Below the pieces are notes generated by a model, which did no database searches, was not told the DNA's origin, and saw only the letters and a list, made by a program, of their open reading frames with translations. From UBA7703 sp963667195 (GTDB lineage Bacteria; Bacillota; Clostridia; Christensenellales; CAG-138), in NCBI GenBank assembly GCA_963667195.1, contig OY762962.1, positions 186,001 to 250,000 of the forward strand: DNA of 64,000 nucleotides. Direction: 5' to 3'. Positions 15,641 through 24,689 of the stretch are shown one piece after another; the first letter of the stretch is position 1; each line of letters opens with the position of its first letter. Position numbers and translations under genes: made by a program.

Positions 15641-16930
15641 CTACCGTCCAATGGAATAATACTCCACTCCACCGCGCTTCATCAACTCCGGATCAAAGAT
15701 GTTGCGTCCGTCATAGACCAGCGGAACGCGCATGCGTTTGCGGAATTGTTCGGGCGTCAAGCGGACAAGCTCTTCCCACTCGGTGAACACAAAGCAGCAA
15801 AACGAGCCTTGCAGCGCTTCCTCCACGCTGTTCGCCAGCGGGACATTCGGGTATTTCTTGTGGAAATTCTCCGCCGCAATCGGGTCATAACAGATCACGT
15901 CCGCTCCGTGTTCCAGCAAGAGCCGGATGTTTTCGAGCGACGGCGCTTCTCGTAGATCGTCAGTTCCCGGCTTAAACGCGAGTCCCAGCACCGCGACCCG
16001 CACGTTTTCAAACGTCATGAGGCGCTGCTTTGCCTTCTCGAAGAGGCGCGTCTTTTGCCGCTCGTTGATCTCCACCGCAGCGTCGACAGTCTTGAGCTGC
16101 GCGCCGTGCTGTCGGGCAAGGTAAGTCAGCGCCTTGGTATCTTTCGGGAAACAGCTTCCGCCATAACCGACGCCCGCCTTGAGGAACTTGGCGCCGATGC
16201 GCGGATCATACCGCATGCCCTCGGCGACGTCGTCGATGTTGGCACCGACGAGCTCGCAGAGGTTCGCGATATCGTTCATATACGAAATTTTCAATGCGAG
16301 AAAATTGTTGCAGGCGTACTTGATCATCTCGGCCGAGCGGCGGGAAACCGACACGATCGGCAGATCAAACGGCGCGTAGATATCGAGCAGGATCTTTCTC
16401 GCGACGTCGTCCTCGGTGCCGATGATGATGCGCGTTGCATGCATGGTGTCGTAAACGGCGTTGCCTTGCGCCAAGAACTCGGGGTTGCTGGCAACGCGGA
16501 TGGTCAAATCCCGCTCCAAATTGTCCTTGATGAACTGCTCCACCTTGTCGTTGGTGCCAACCGGTACGGTCGACTTCACCACCACGAGGCAGTCACGCGT
16601 GACGTTCTGGGCAATCTGCCTGCAAACCGCGGCGATATAGCGAAGGTTTGCGCTGCCGTCAGGCTTTTCCGGGGTGCCGACGCCGATGAAGATCGCGTCC
16701 GCGTCCGAATACGCGCTTTGGTAATCGCTGGTAAAAAAGAGCCTGCCCGCCGCGATGTTTTTCTTGAGCAGTTCCTCCAGCCCTTCCTCATAGATGGGCG
16801 AGATTCCCTGGCGCATCTGCGCAATCTTTTCTTCGTCCACATCCACGCAGGTGACGGTATGCCCTTTTTCCGCGAAGCAAACACCGGCCACCAAGCCGAC
16901 ATAACCCGTTCCGGCAACAGAGAGTTTCAT
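15641..16930 (-). CDS. ugd: UDP-glucose 6-dehydrogenase
   Basis: A 429-aa NAD-dependent enzyme oxidising UDP-glucose to UDP-glucuronate. The N-terminal GTGYVGLVAGVCFAEKGH is the nucleotide-binding motif, VGYGGSCFPKDTKAL holds the catalytic Cys, and LGLAFKPGTDDLREAPS begins the C-terminal domain. Length is typical. GGAGGAAGG precedes the ATG. With the next gene it supplies uronic acid donors for the polysaccharide made by this cluster. Confidence 0.95.
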   Translation of the reverse strand: MKLSVAGTGYVGLVAGVCFAEKGHTVTCVDVDEEKIAQMRQGISPIYEEGLEELLKKNIAAGRLFFTSDYQSAYSDADAIFIGVGTPEKPDGSANLRYIAAVCRQIAQNVTRDCLVVVKSTVPVGTNDKVEQFIKDNLERDLTIRVASNPEFLAQGNAVYDTMHATRIIIGTEDDVARKILLDIYAPFDLPIVSVSRRSAEMIKYACNNFLALKISYMNDIANLCELVGANIDDVAEGMRYDPRIGAKFLKAGVGYGGSCFPKDTKALTYLARQHGAQLKTVDAAVEINERQKTRLFEKAKQRLMTFENVRVAVLGLAFKPGTDDLREAPSLENIRLLLEHGADVICYDPIAAENFHKKYPNVPLANSVEEALQGSFCCFVFTEWEELVRLTPEQFRKRMRVPLVYDGRNIFDPELMKRGGVEYYSIGR

Positions 16931-16956
16931 AACGAACCTTCCTCCTATTTCAGAAG

Positions 16957-16970
16957 CCCGCTCAAGCGGG
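16957..16970. other. Intercistronic palindrome before ugd
   Basis: CCCGCTCAAGCGGG, a perfect inverted repeat in the 49-base gap between the flippase stop and ugd. No T-run follows, so it is more likely an mRNA stability or attenuation hairpin than a terminator. Confidence 0.4.
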
Positions 16971-16979
16971 ATTGATGGA

Positions 16980-18497
16980 TCAGATGATCTTGTTGACGTC
17001 GTCGCCGCAAGAGCCGTCCTCGGCGCAGACCGGCGGCTGAGGCGTGCGGTTCTTCGTGAAATACTTGCGCATAGCCGTCCAGAGGTAATTGAAGCTTTCC
17101 AACTTTAATAATACCGCCAAACCGAGGTAAACCGCAATCCCGCAGACGATCTGCAAAATCAGGCTTACCAATTCCGGCATAGGCACGAGCGATACGCCGT
17201 AGACCGCACCGCACATGGCGACGGAAAGCAGAACGGGCGGCATCATATCCCAGATTTGGTCCCGCCAGCGATACGCAAAAAATTTCTTCATGTAGACCAT
17301 CGTTACGATCATGGAGAACACGCAGGTCAGCACATAGCCCCAGGCAATCGCAAACGGCGAGGAAAACGCAAACACGGAAATTGCAAGTGCCGCAAGCCCG
17401 AATACCTTTTTGATAATCTCGGACACCAGATAGATGTCGCTTTTGCCGAGCGCGAGAAGCGCCTGCAGATCTGTTGCCTCCATGGGATAAAACACCGACG
17501 CAATACACATCATTTGCAGATACGGCACGGTTGGCAACCACTTAGCCGTCAGCAATATGTGAATGAAGGGGGTTGCAACGGCAGCAAGGCCCGCCATCAT
17601 GGGAACGACCATCAGCGAGGTGGAACGGTTTGTCTTTCGCACCATTTCACGTACGCGGTCTCTATCTTCCTGATGTAACGCATATGCCGGAAACAGCACG
17701 GAAAGCGCAACACTGTTGAGGCTTTCCGAAATCATCCCGGGAATCTGCTTGCCCCTTGAATAAAACGCAAGGGAAGCGTCACTATAGCGCGCACCTAAAA
17801 TCTGGACTGTGATGCTGTTATATCCTTTGTCCAACAAGCTCGAAAGCAAAAGCTTCCACCCGAAGCGTAAATGCGTCTTTGCTCGCCCGAATGAGAACAC
17901 AAAAGCAGGCTTCCAGCGATCCAGCAACCAAAGTATGATCACGCTGCAAAGCGAACCAATCATCTGCTGCGCAATCAGCGCCCAGAGGCCATAGCCTCGA
18001 TACGCCATATAGATACCAATCGCACCGGCGATCAGGGATGTGAACAACGTCGCAATGCAAAACATCCGGAATTCCAATTTGCGCTGAATGATTGCACCCT
18101 GAACCGCGTTGAATGCGCTAAAGAACAGCGAGAGCGCGATCACGCGCAGCGCCGGAATGTAGACCGGATCTTTGTTTACTTTAGCAAGAAATGGTGCGCT
18201 GAAATAAAAGATTGCGTAGAAAACGCTTGCAAGCGCAAGCATGATCCAGAGAACGGTTGAAAAATCCACGTTGTCTGCGTCTTTACGCTGAACCAGCGAG
18301 GTCACGAATCCACGCTTCATGATCTCACCCGCAAAATCGACATACATCAGCATCATCGTGAGCGTCTTGTAGTTCTGCGGATCGAGTAGGCGCGCCAGTA
18401 CGACGAGGATGACCATCTTGACCAACTGGTTGCCGCCGCTCTCCATCGCCTTCCAGATGACGCCCGATATGGTTTTATTGCGAATTGTTGAATCCAT
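16980..18497 (-). CDS. Oligosaccharide flippase (Wzx/RfbX-type)
   Basis: A 505-aa polysaccharide transport protein of the MOP superfamily with 12-14 hydrophobic helices. The N-terminal IRNKTISGVIWKAMESGGNQLVKMVILVVLARLLDPQNYKTL is characteristic of the group that includes WzxC and TuaB. It would move undecaprenyl-linked glycan to the outer face of the membrane. The start at 18497 follows AAGGA and leaves an 11-base gap to the preceding gene. The cluster contains no obvious Wzy polymerase. Confidence 0.88.
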   Translation of the reverse strand: MDSTIRNKTISGVIWKAMESGGNQLVKMVILVVLARLLDPQNYKTLTMMLMYVDFAGEIMKRGFVTSLVQRKDADNVDFSTVLWIMLALASVFYAIFYFSAPFLAKVNKDPVYIPALRVIALSLFFSAFNAVQGAIIQRKLEFRMFCIATLFTSLIAGAIGIYMAYRGYGLWALIAQQMIGSLCSVIILWLLDRWKPAFVFSFGRAKTHLRFGWKLLLSSLLDKGYNSITVQILGARYSDASLAFYSRGKQIPGMISESLNSVALSVLFPAYALHQEDRDRVREMVRKTNRSTSLMVVPMMAGLAAVATPFIHILLTAKWLPTVPYLQMMCIASVFYPMEATDLQALLALGKSDIYLVSEIIKKVFGLAALAISVFAFSSPFAIAWGYVLTCVFSMIVTMVYMKKFFAYRWRDQIWDMMPPVLLSVAMCGAVYGVSLVPMPELVSLILQIVCGIAVYLGLAVLLKLESFNYLWTAMRKYFTKNRTPQPPVCAEDGSCGDDVNKII

Positions 18498-18508
18498 AAA
18501 TCCTTCTT

Positions 18509-19480
18509 TTACTTTCTCCGGTTGCGCGCCCAATTCAGATAGCGCATGGTGAGCCCGGAGAAATATTTTTCGCCAAACAGCCGAATCTTGCGATTGGTTG
18601 ATAGCTTATCGTAAAACACGCGATAAGGAGGTTGTTTGGCCTCCTTGAGTTTGTGCTGATAGGTTAGAATCAAAAACTCCTGATACTGAATCGCCTGAAC
18701 AAACGCATCATGGTACTTCCCGCCGGAATATGCGTCATAGCCTTCGTTGAGCGCGATCAAATCGCGGCTCGTCTTGATGCGCGTCTCCATTCTGGACGCA
18801 TACTGCCGCGTCGACCAGGAGCCCGGAACCGCCAGACGGTACGCCATCAGCGTGTCCGCGATATACCAGGCGTATCCCGTGAGCGCGCCGAGCAGTTGAA
18901 AGGGAATATCCTCCGCCTCCACATGATCCGCAAACTCCGGCAAATCCTTGAGCAGCTGTGTCGGCATCACGATCGTGTTCGTTGCGTTAAAGCCGCCGCC
19001 ACCGCGAATCATATCGACCGGATCGACCACCCGATCCACATCATACGGCTTCACGTGACCCACGACATTGTTATTCACATCCACGAGATCCGCGCCGCCG
19101 ATGCAAAGCGTGCAGTCCGGGTGCGCTTCCAGATACTCGACCTGTTTTTGCAGCTTCTTTGGATCGATCCAGTAATCATCTCCGTCGAGAATCGCGGTAT
19201 ACTTTGCGGTCACGCGCGGGATTAAAATATGCGACTGAATGCGTCTATCAATCGTATACTGATTGACCGTCTGCGCAATTAAAGTGATTTTTTCCGGATA
19301 GCGTGCGGCATATGCGCGGCAAATGTCCGCCGTGCCGTCCGTGGAAGCATCGTCATGCAGTAAGATGTCAAAGGGAAACTCTGTCTGTTGCATCAACACG
19401 CTTTCAATCGCTTGTGCGATGAACGGCGCGTGGTTATGCGTTGGCAGGATCACCGTGACCAGCGCTTTTTGCGTCTGCAT
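18509..19480 (-). CDS. Glycosyltransferase family 2 (tandem paralogue B)
   Basis: A 323-aa GT-A enzyme. ILPTHNHAPFIAQAIES begins the nucleotide-sugar-binding domain, HDDASTDGT is the first acidic motif, and ILDGDDYW is the DxD-type metal site. It is clearly paralogous to the next upstream gene along its whole length (shared QQTEF, HDDASTD, GDD-W, KLQKQ, EHPDCTLC, GGGGF and PGSW blocks), which implies a tandem duplication. The start at 19480 follows a perfect AGGAGG. The acceptor sugar is unknown. The C-terminus is basic and might sit at the membrane. Confidence 0.87.
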   Translation of the reverse strand: MQTQKALVTVILPTHNHAPFIAQAIESVLMQQTEFPFDILLHDDASTDGTADICRAYAARYPEKITLIAQTVNQYTIDRRIQSHILIPRVTAKYTAILDGDDYWIDPKKLQKQVEYLEAHPDCTLCIGGADLVDVNNNVVGHVKPYDVDRVVDPVDMIRGGGGFNATNTIVMPTQLLKDLPEFADHVEAEDIPFQLLGALTGYAWYIADTLMAYRLAVPGSWSTRQYASRMETRIKTSRDLIALNEGYDAYSGGKYHDAFVQAIQYQEFLILTYQHKLKEAKQPPYRVFYDKLSTNRKIRLFGEKYFSGLTMRYLNWARNRRK

Positions 19481-19497
19481 GATTTCTACCTCCTGAG

Positions 19498-20433
19498 TCA
19501 TTGTTTCAGCAATCCGATTCGCACGAGATGCATGCGAATGCGCCGCTTGAGCGGCAGCTCCAGATAGCGCTTGCGATACGGCGGCTTCTTGAGCGCGGGC
19601 AGGTCGTTTGTCATGCGCAGCACTTCGTATTCCTGATAGGTCGCGTTGAAGTCCACCGCCTCATGCCAGCGATAGTTCGATTGATGGTCAAACTCGCGCA
19701 GCGCGCGCGCAAGCCCTCTGTGGTGAACGATCTGCGCCTCTCTGCCCGCCGCGTGATACGTCTCCGTCCAGGAGCCGGGCACCGCCTGACGGTAAGCGCA
19801 CATCGGCTCGGAAAAATAGTGCGTCGTTCCGTTGGAGGCAAACCAAATCTGCAGCACCGCGTCGTCCACATCCGTTTCGTCGCAAAACGACGCGCGGTTC
19901 TGCGCGAGGCTTGTGGGAGCAACGATGGACGCGGTCGCGACAAAGCCGCCGCCGCCGATAATCATATCCTCGGTTGAAATATCCGTGTCCTGATCATATG
20001 GGGAAACGGAGCCGATCCAGTGTTCCTCCGGGTCGACCAAATCCGCCGCGCAGACGCAAAGCGTGCAGTCGGGATGTTCTTCCATATAGGAAATCTGTTT
20101 CTGGAGCTTGTTAGGGCTTGTCCAGAAGTCGTCGCCTTCGCAGATTGCGATATATTTCCCGCGCGCAAGCGGAAAGACATAGTGCTCCAGTATCTTCGGG
20201 TCTTTTGAGTAGACGTTTTCGGTGCGGTAGACACAGCGAAACAAGTCGGGGTGCGCCGACTCATACGAGCGGATGATGTCAGCCGTCTCGTCGGTCGAGG
20301 CGTCGTCATGCACGATGATTTCAAATGAAAACTCGGTTTGCTGGCTTAAGAATCCATCCAGCGTGCGCCTGATATACGGCGCATGATTATAGGTATCGCA
20401 TACGATCGATACCAGCGGTTGATTATGCTCCAT
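19498..20433 (-). CDS. Glycosyltransferase family 2 (tandem paralogue A)
   Basis: A 311-aa GT-A enzyme with CDTYNHAPYIRRTLD, HDDASTDETAD and ICEGDDFW (the last giving the metal-binding acidic residues). The GGGGFVATASIV and AVPGSWTETYH segments are shared with the downstream paralogue. It overlaps the upstream glycosyltransferase gene by 11 bases, and its stop lies 17 bases before the chosen start of the next. Sugar specificity cannot be read from the sequence. Confidence 0.87.
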   Translation of the reverse strand: MEHNQPLVSIVCDTYNHAPYIRRTLDGFLSQQTEFSFEIIVHDDASTDETADIIRSYESAHPDLFRCVYRTENVYSKDPKILEHYVFPLARGKYIAICEGDDFWTSPNKLQKQISYMEEHPDCTLCVCAADLVDPEEHWIGSVSPYDQDTDISTEDMIIGGGGFVATASIVAPTSLAQNRASFCDETDVDDAVLQIWFASNGTTHYFSEPMCAYRQAVPGSWTETYHAAGREAQIVHHRGLARALREFDHQSNYRWHEAVDFNATYQEYEVLRMTNDLPALKKPPYRKRYLELPLKRRIRMHLVRIGLLKQ

Positions 20434-21463
20434 GCTGCGCCCTCATCTTCAGCTTGCCCAGCGCGCAAATGCCGTCCAGCAGCCAAATGGTTTGATCGAG
20501 TATCGCGCGCACCTGCAAGCGATGCATGCGCGATAAATACTTATTAGAAAAGAGGTGCTTCTCCTGCGCCTGAAAATGCGCGTCCCAGGGGAATCGCAGA
20601 ACGTCAAGCTTCTGCGCTCTGGTCTTTGCCGCGCGATAATGCATCCAAAATACCGTGAGAGCGCCTCGTGTCGTGCGCGCTTGCAGCCGATCGATCTCCT
20701 CCCGGGAATCCATGCCCCAGAGCGCCATATACCGGCGCAACTGAGATTCTTTCTTCTCGTCAAACATCTTCTCCAGCCGCTGAATCTCCATCACTCTTGT
20801 CATACTGCTGGCATGCCTGCGGTAGCGGTAGAGCATCTTGTCGCGATACACAATCTTGTTTGCGTACGTCAGCGGATAGAGCGATTGCAGCAAATCCTCT
20901 CCGTGCGGATTATCCGCATAGAGCATGTAGTCCGTATCGTCGCTTTTAAGCAGCGGCGTTCGGATCGCCTTCATCCAGATGTTGTTCAGCCGTTCGGATG
21001 AGATGAGCTCGCGATAGATCTGCTTTTTCTGTTCGCCGGTAAACTCCGTTTGATCGGGAAAGACGACCTTGTTCGGTTCAATCGAGCCGTCCTCCTCAAA
21101 ATAGCTGTAGTTGTTGAAGATCACGACATCCGCCTGCGTCTTCTCGATGGTCTCGCGCACGGTGGCGAGGCACTCCGGCTCATAGGCATCGTCCGCGTCG
21201 AGAAACATGCAGTAGTCCCCCTGCGCCGCGGCAATTCCCGCGCGCCGCGCGAGAATCAGCCCCTGATTCTGCTGATGAATCACGCGCACCCGTTCGGGAT
21301 ACCGCGTCTGATATGCGTCACAGATTGCCCCGCCCGCATCGGTTGAACCATCGTCCACGAGTATGAGCTCATAGTCGCTCTCACGCTGGTTTAAGACGGA
21401 ATCGAAGCATTCCTTGAGATATTTTTCGGAATTATAGACCGGAACGAGTATGCTTAGCAGCAT
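20423..21463 (-). CDS. Glycosyltransferase family 2
   Basis: A 346-aa enzyme with a textbook N-terminal GT2 domain: ILVPVYNSEKYLKECFDSVLNQ, LVDDGSTDAGG and MFLDADDAYEP (DxD). The C-terminal 150 residues are variable and basic and probably contact the acceptor or membrane. AGGAGA precedes the ATG. It belongs to the polysaccharide operon; the linkage it forms is unknown. Confidence 0.9.
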   Translation of the reverse strand: MLLSILVPVYNSEKYLKECFDSVLNQRESDYELILVDDGSTDAGGAICDAYQTRYPERVRVIHQQNQGLILARRAGIAAAQGDYCMFLDADDAYEPECLATVRETIEKTQADVVIFNNYSYFEEDGSIEPNKVVFPDQTEFTGEQKKQIYRELISSERLNNIWMKAIRTPLLKSDDTDYMLYADNPHGEDLLQSLYPLTYANKIVYRDKMLYRYRRHASSMTRVMEIQRLEKMFDEKKESQLRRYMALWGMDSREEIDRLQARTTRGALTVFWMHYRAAKTRAQKLDVLRFPWDAHFQAQEKHLFSNKYLSRMHRLQVRAILDQTIWLLDGICALGKLKMRAQHGA

Positions 21464-21514
21464 GTCTCACTCTCCTTTTGGCTTGGTAAAAATACACACA
21501 GCGATTGATCATGC

Positions 21515-22435
21515 TCAAATGTTGTCGATATTGAGCTGATCTCCCAGATACCGATCTCCCTCCGGGCGCATTGTGATGCTCAGCCCGCTGGAACTATGCA
21601 GCGTGAGCTCGCCGAACTTCACGCCATCCGGCGTATCATATAGATCGACGCGAACGTGAACGAGTCCTGCGGAGAGCCTTTCTGCCAACTCGATCATCTC
21701 AACATAATGCGGTGGTCGTTCGATCGGTTGGTCTTGCTTCGTTTCCACAAGGTTGGCGTAAATCGAAACCGGCGTGAAATCCGGTAAAAACGTATAGCTG
21801 CTGCCGTCTCTGTCCGGATGGTGGATATACACGAGCACAATCGCCACTTTGCCGCCGAAGCAAAAGAACTTGTAATCTATCGGCGGTGTTCCGTCGTCTG
21901 CTCCAAGATACGCTTCTGCGAGAATCCGGCGCGGCACGTCGTGATATGGCCACTCCCGCCCGGCAACGGCATAATCCTTTTTGAGTCTGCGCTTCAGCGC
22001 TCGTTTCGCGGCCTTCCAGTCAAAGCGGCTCTTATCCGGGCAAAGGATCGCGCTGCCCGAATCATGCGTGCATTTCAGCACAAACCGGTTCGGCAAGGCG
22101 GATTCATCAATCTCATACGGATCGCTCCACGACCCAAGAAATGGAATTAGGTATTGTGTGCCAATGCGCTGGGAGACATAATCCCGTACTGCGATCTTGT
22201 CGCATAGCAGCGGATTGATCGGGTTTTTGTCGTGCAGCTTGAGCCATTGCAGCTTCTCGCTATAGTCCCGAGGCGGATCAAGGTGCAAGGGCCTGCCAAG
22301 TACCCCGCGATAGAGCAAGCGCAGATACCGCTCGTCATCCATCCGCGCAAATAAGCCATGATGCGTCAGCCCGGCAAAAATCTTGTACGGGTTTATCAGA
22401 ACGGAGCGAATCCCACTTGCTGGTAATAGTTTCAT
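21515..22435 (-). CDS. TupA-like ATP-grasp glycan-modifying protein
   Basis: A 306-aa protein of the TupA-like ATP-grasp family, named for teichuronopeptide synthesis in alkaliphilic bacilli. Typical segments are DYSEKLQWLKLHDKNP, CDKIAVRDYV, RFVLKCTHDSGS, PRRILAEAYLG and DYKFFCFGGK. These proteins lack the classical glycosyltransferase fold and may add amino acids or sugars to surface polymers using ATP. The start at 22435 follows GGGGGA. With Ugd and the epimerase it suggests a uronic-acid polymer carrying a peptide or amino-acid substituent; that is an inference. Confidence 0.82.
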   Translation of the reverse strand: MKLLPASGIRSVLINPYKIFAGLTHHGLFARMDDERYLRLLYRGVLGRPLHLDPPRDYSEKLQWLKLHDKNPINPLLCDKIAVRDYVSQRIGTQYLIPFLGSWSDPYEIDESALPNRFVLKCTHDSGSAILCPDKSRFDWKAAKRALKRRLKKDYAVAGREWPYHDVPRRILAEAYLGADDGTPPIDYKFFCFGGKVAIVLVYIHHPDRDGSSYTFLPDFTPVSIYANLVETKQDQPIERPPHYVEMIELAERLSAGLVHVRVDLYDTPDGVKFGELTLHSSSGLSITMRPEGDRYLGDQLNIDNI

Positions 22436-22481
22436 GTAATCCCCCCGGTCGATGAACCCTGCCAAACATTAAATATTAATT

Positions 22482-23411
22482 CTATGCCGTGACGCCCAGC
22501 GACTCAAACCGCGCGGGGACAAATCCTTCCACACGTACGCGCAAAGAGCGCTTCTGAAATTCCTCCATCAGCTCCGCGGACGCCGTTTCGTCGGCAATCG
22601 CGGCGCCGTTACCCGCGCCCACGACCGGCACGAAGCCGACCGTATCCGCGCCGTAATCGCCGATGGTATAGCGCACGAGAAGACCCGCCTGCGCTTCGCC
22701 GGAGATCAGGCTGCCCTGTCCGTAGACGATGGTGGTGTTGTTCCAGCGCTCGCTGCAGCCGACGGTGTGGCTGCCCTGGCTCAGCACGAGGGACGCACCG
22801 CATTCCGCAATCTTGCGGCAGACCTTTTGCTCCATCGGCGTGGGATACGCATATCCCTCTTTCCCGCCGTGGTAAAGCACGATCAGGCGGTCGCAGTTGG
22901 TCTTGATCTCGCGGATGCGATCGCTGAGGTTCACAAGGTCGAGCGGGTTCGCGCCCGCCCTGTGTTCCGTGGCGCTCGCGCTCTCCTGATCGCAGACCGC
23001 ATATACGCCAACGCGAACGCCGTGCCGCACAAAGAAGAACGGCTGATCCGCAGCGTCGATATCCTCACCTGCGCCAAAGAAAGCAACCTGCTTGGCCTTG
23101 AGCGCCGCGCGCGTCTCTTGGATTCCATCCGCCCCGCAGCACGCGATGTGCTCGGTGCAGAGGCTCACCGCCGTCGGGCTCAGCGCGGCAATACCGCTTG
23201 TGCAAGCCGCGGGGGCACAAAAAGCACTAGCGCATGTTTCGCAGTTGGACGCATCCGCAAGCGGTGTCTCCAGCGAAAACAGGCGCGCATCGGCTGCCTT
23301 CCACGCCGCATTGAGTCCGTTGAACAACAGGCTCTGGGTACCGGACGAAAACGCTTCCGTGTTCGACGCCGACAGGGCAACGCCCGCGCCGATAAAGATC
23401 TCCAAGCTCAT
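22482..23411 (-). CDS. CapA-like metallophosphoesterase-fold protein
   Basis: A 309-aa protein of the CapA/poly-gamma-glutamate synthesis family (calcineurin-like fold). MSLEIFIGAGVALSAS replaces the usual GDV start; FSLETPLAD, CCGADGIQETRAAL, VLYHGGKEGYAYPTPMEQ and LVLSQGSHTVG are the family landmarks, including the metal-site His of HGG and GSH. Several N-terminal acidic ligands look altered and there is no signal peptide, so its activity is uncertain. In capsule clusters CapA-like proteins attach or trim polymers. The start at 23411 has a purine-rich GGAGG before it. Confidence 0.75.
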   Translation of the reverse strand: MSLEIFIGAGVALSASNTEAFSSGTQSLLFNGLNAAWKAADARLFSLETPLADASNCETCASAFCAPAACTSGIAALSPTAVSLCTEHIACCGADGIQETRAALKAKQVAFFGAGEDIDAADQPFFFVRHGVRVGVYAVCDQESASATEHRAGANPLDLVNLSDRIREIKTNCDRLIVLYHGGKEGYAYPTPMEQKVCRKIAECGASLVLSQGSHTVGCSERWNNTTIVYGQGSLISGEAQAGLLVRYTIGDYGADTVGFVPVVGAGNGAAIADETASAELMEEFQKRSLRVRVEGFVPARFESLGVTA

Positions 23412-23517
23412 GCTGGCTCCTCCAAACGATTTCCTATTATCATCACCCAATATCGGGGGATTCTCTCGTTGTAATTGGTTCGGTCGAATTCCGGATCGCA
23501 TGACGCGAAGTTTGGCG

Positions 23518-24618
23518 TCACTTGCTCCCTTTGCCGTGCTTACCGTCGGCAATCGACTCCAGATACTCTCTCCACTGCTTTGCGACAAGCGCCTCATCCA
23601 GACGGCTGCGGATCGCGCTTGCCTTGTGACCAAGCCACTCGGCATACGGTTCATCGTCCGCGAGCTTGCACATCGCCTCCAGCAGCGCATCCTCGTCGCC
23701 CACCGGGATCAGCAGCCCGTTTTCGCCGCTGGTGAGCAGCGAGCGCACGCCTCCGATGGGGCAATCCGTCGCGATGCAGCTCAGCCCGCACGCCATCGCC
23801 TCGATGAGCACGTTTGGCATGCCTTCATAGTCTGAACTCAGCACAAACATGCCGCTGTCGTTGATGTCGGTCAAGAGCGTCTTGCTTTGCCCCGCGAGTT
23901 CGACAGCGCCCGCGATGCCGAGGCTGCTCGCGGTCTTCTGAAGGTGTTCCTTCTCCGGGCCTTCTCCATAGATGACCAGAGAATAGGTGTGGTGAGTCTT
24001 ATAAAACCTCGCAAATGCGCGAATTATGAGGTCAAAATTCTTCTGCTCGTGGAGCCTGCCCGCGGCGACGACGTTCTTCTTGCGTTCGCCTTCATACCGC
24101 GCGGGAATGCGGCTGGTGTCCAACGGGTTATCGAGCACAACCCCGCGCCGGCGAATTGCATGCGAAAAATACTTTGCAGCGTCCTTCGTCTGGAAGATGA
24201 ATCCGCTCGCATAGGGATACACAATTCTGCGGAGCGCGCGTTTAATCCGGCTCTCCGGGTGGCGGTGCGGGTCGTTTCTCTCGCTGACCACGACTGGTAC
24301 TCCGGTTCCGAGGAGGAACAGCACCGTCCAGACGTTCACCTTTTCCGGCAAGGCAAGCACGACATCCGGCTGCTCCTGCTTGACGATCTTGCGGAGCTTT
24401 CGGTACGCCTTGGGAATCTTCTTTGCGGGCAGCGTGGAGTCGAAGGTCAGATAGATCTGCTCGACCGACTCCGGCAGGTCATAATAGGAAGGCACGCCGC
24501 ACTCGGTAACGAGTTTGCACTCAATTCCATCCCGCGCAAAGCAAGTCAGCAGCTGCGCTATCACGCGCTCGCAGCCACCGCCGCTCATTTTGTGCGTTAC
24601 GATCATGAGTTTTTTCAT
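23518..24618 (-). CDS. Glycosyltransferase family 4 (GT-B)
   Basis: A 366-aa GT-B enzyme. The N-terminal HKMSGGGCERVIAQLL matches the glycine-rich acceptor-side loop, AAGRLHEQKNFDLIIRAF the hinge into the nucleotide domain, and SDYEGMPNVLIEAMACGL contains the EX7E-type motif. It is a retaining transferase by family. The start at 24618 follows GAAGGGA. Its place in the operon implies that it adds one residue to the lipid-linked repeat unit. Confidence 0.9.
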   Translation of the reverse strand: MKKLMIVTHKMSGGGCERVIAQLLTCFARDGIECKLVTECGVPSYYDLPESVEQIYLTFDSTLPAKKIPKAYRKLRKIVKQEQPDVVLALPEKVNVWTVLFLLGTGVPVVVSERNDPHRHPESRIKRALRRIVYPYASGFIFQTKDAAKYFSHAIRRRGVVLDNPLDTSRIPARYEGERKKNVVAAGRLHEQKNFDLIIRAFARFYKTHHTYSLVIYGEGPEKEHLQKTASSLGIAGAVELAGQSKTLLTDINDSGMFVLSSDYEGMPNVLIEAMACGLSCIATDCPIGGVRSLLTSGENGLLIPVGDEDALLEAMCKLADDEPYAEWLGHKASAIRSRLDEALVAKQWREYLESIADGKHGKGSK

Positions 24619-24689
24619 AGAGCCTGTCCCTTCCGTCGAGTGTCCGATCGTCGGTTGCAATCGAGATGATCGCGAGACGATCCGGTGCG

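Noticed and set aside
16957..16970. The CCCGCTCAAGCGGG palindrome as a terminator inside the polysaccharide operon.
   Set aside because: No T-run follows on the minus strand and ugd begins just downstream, so termination here is unlikely.
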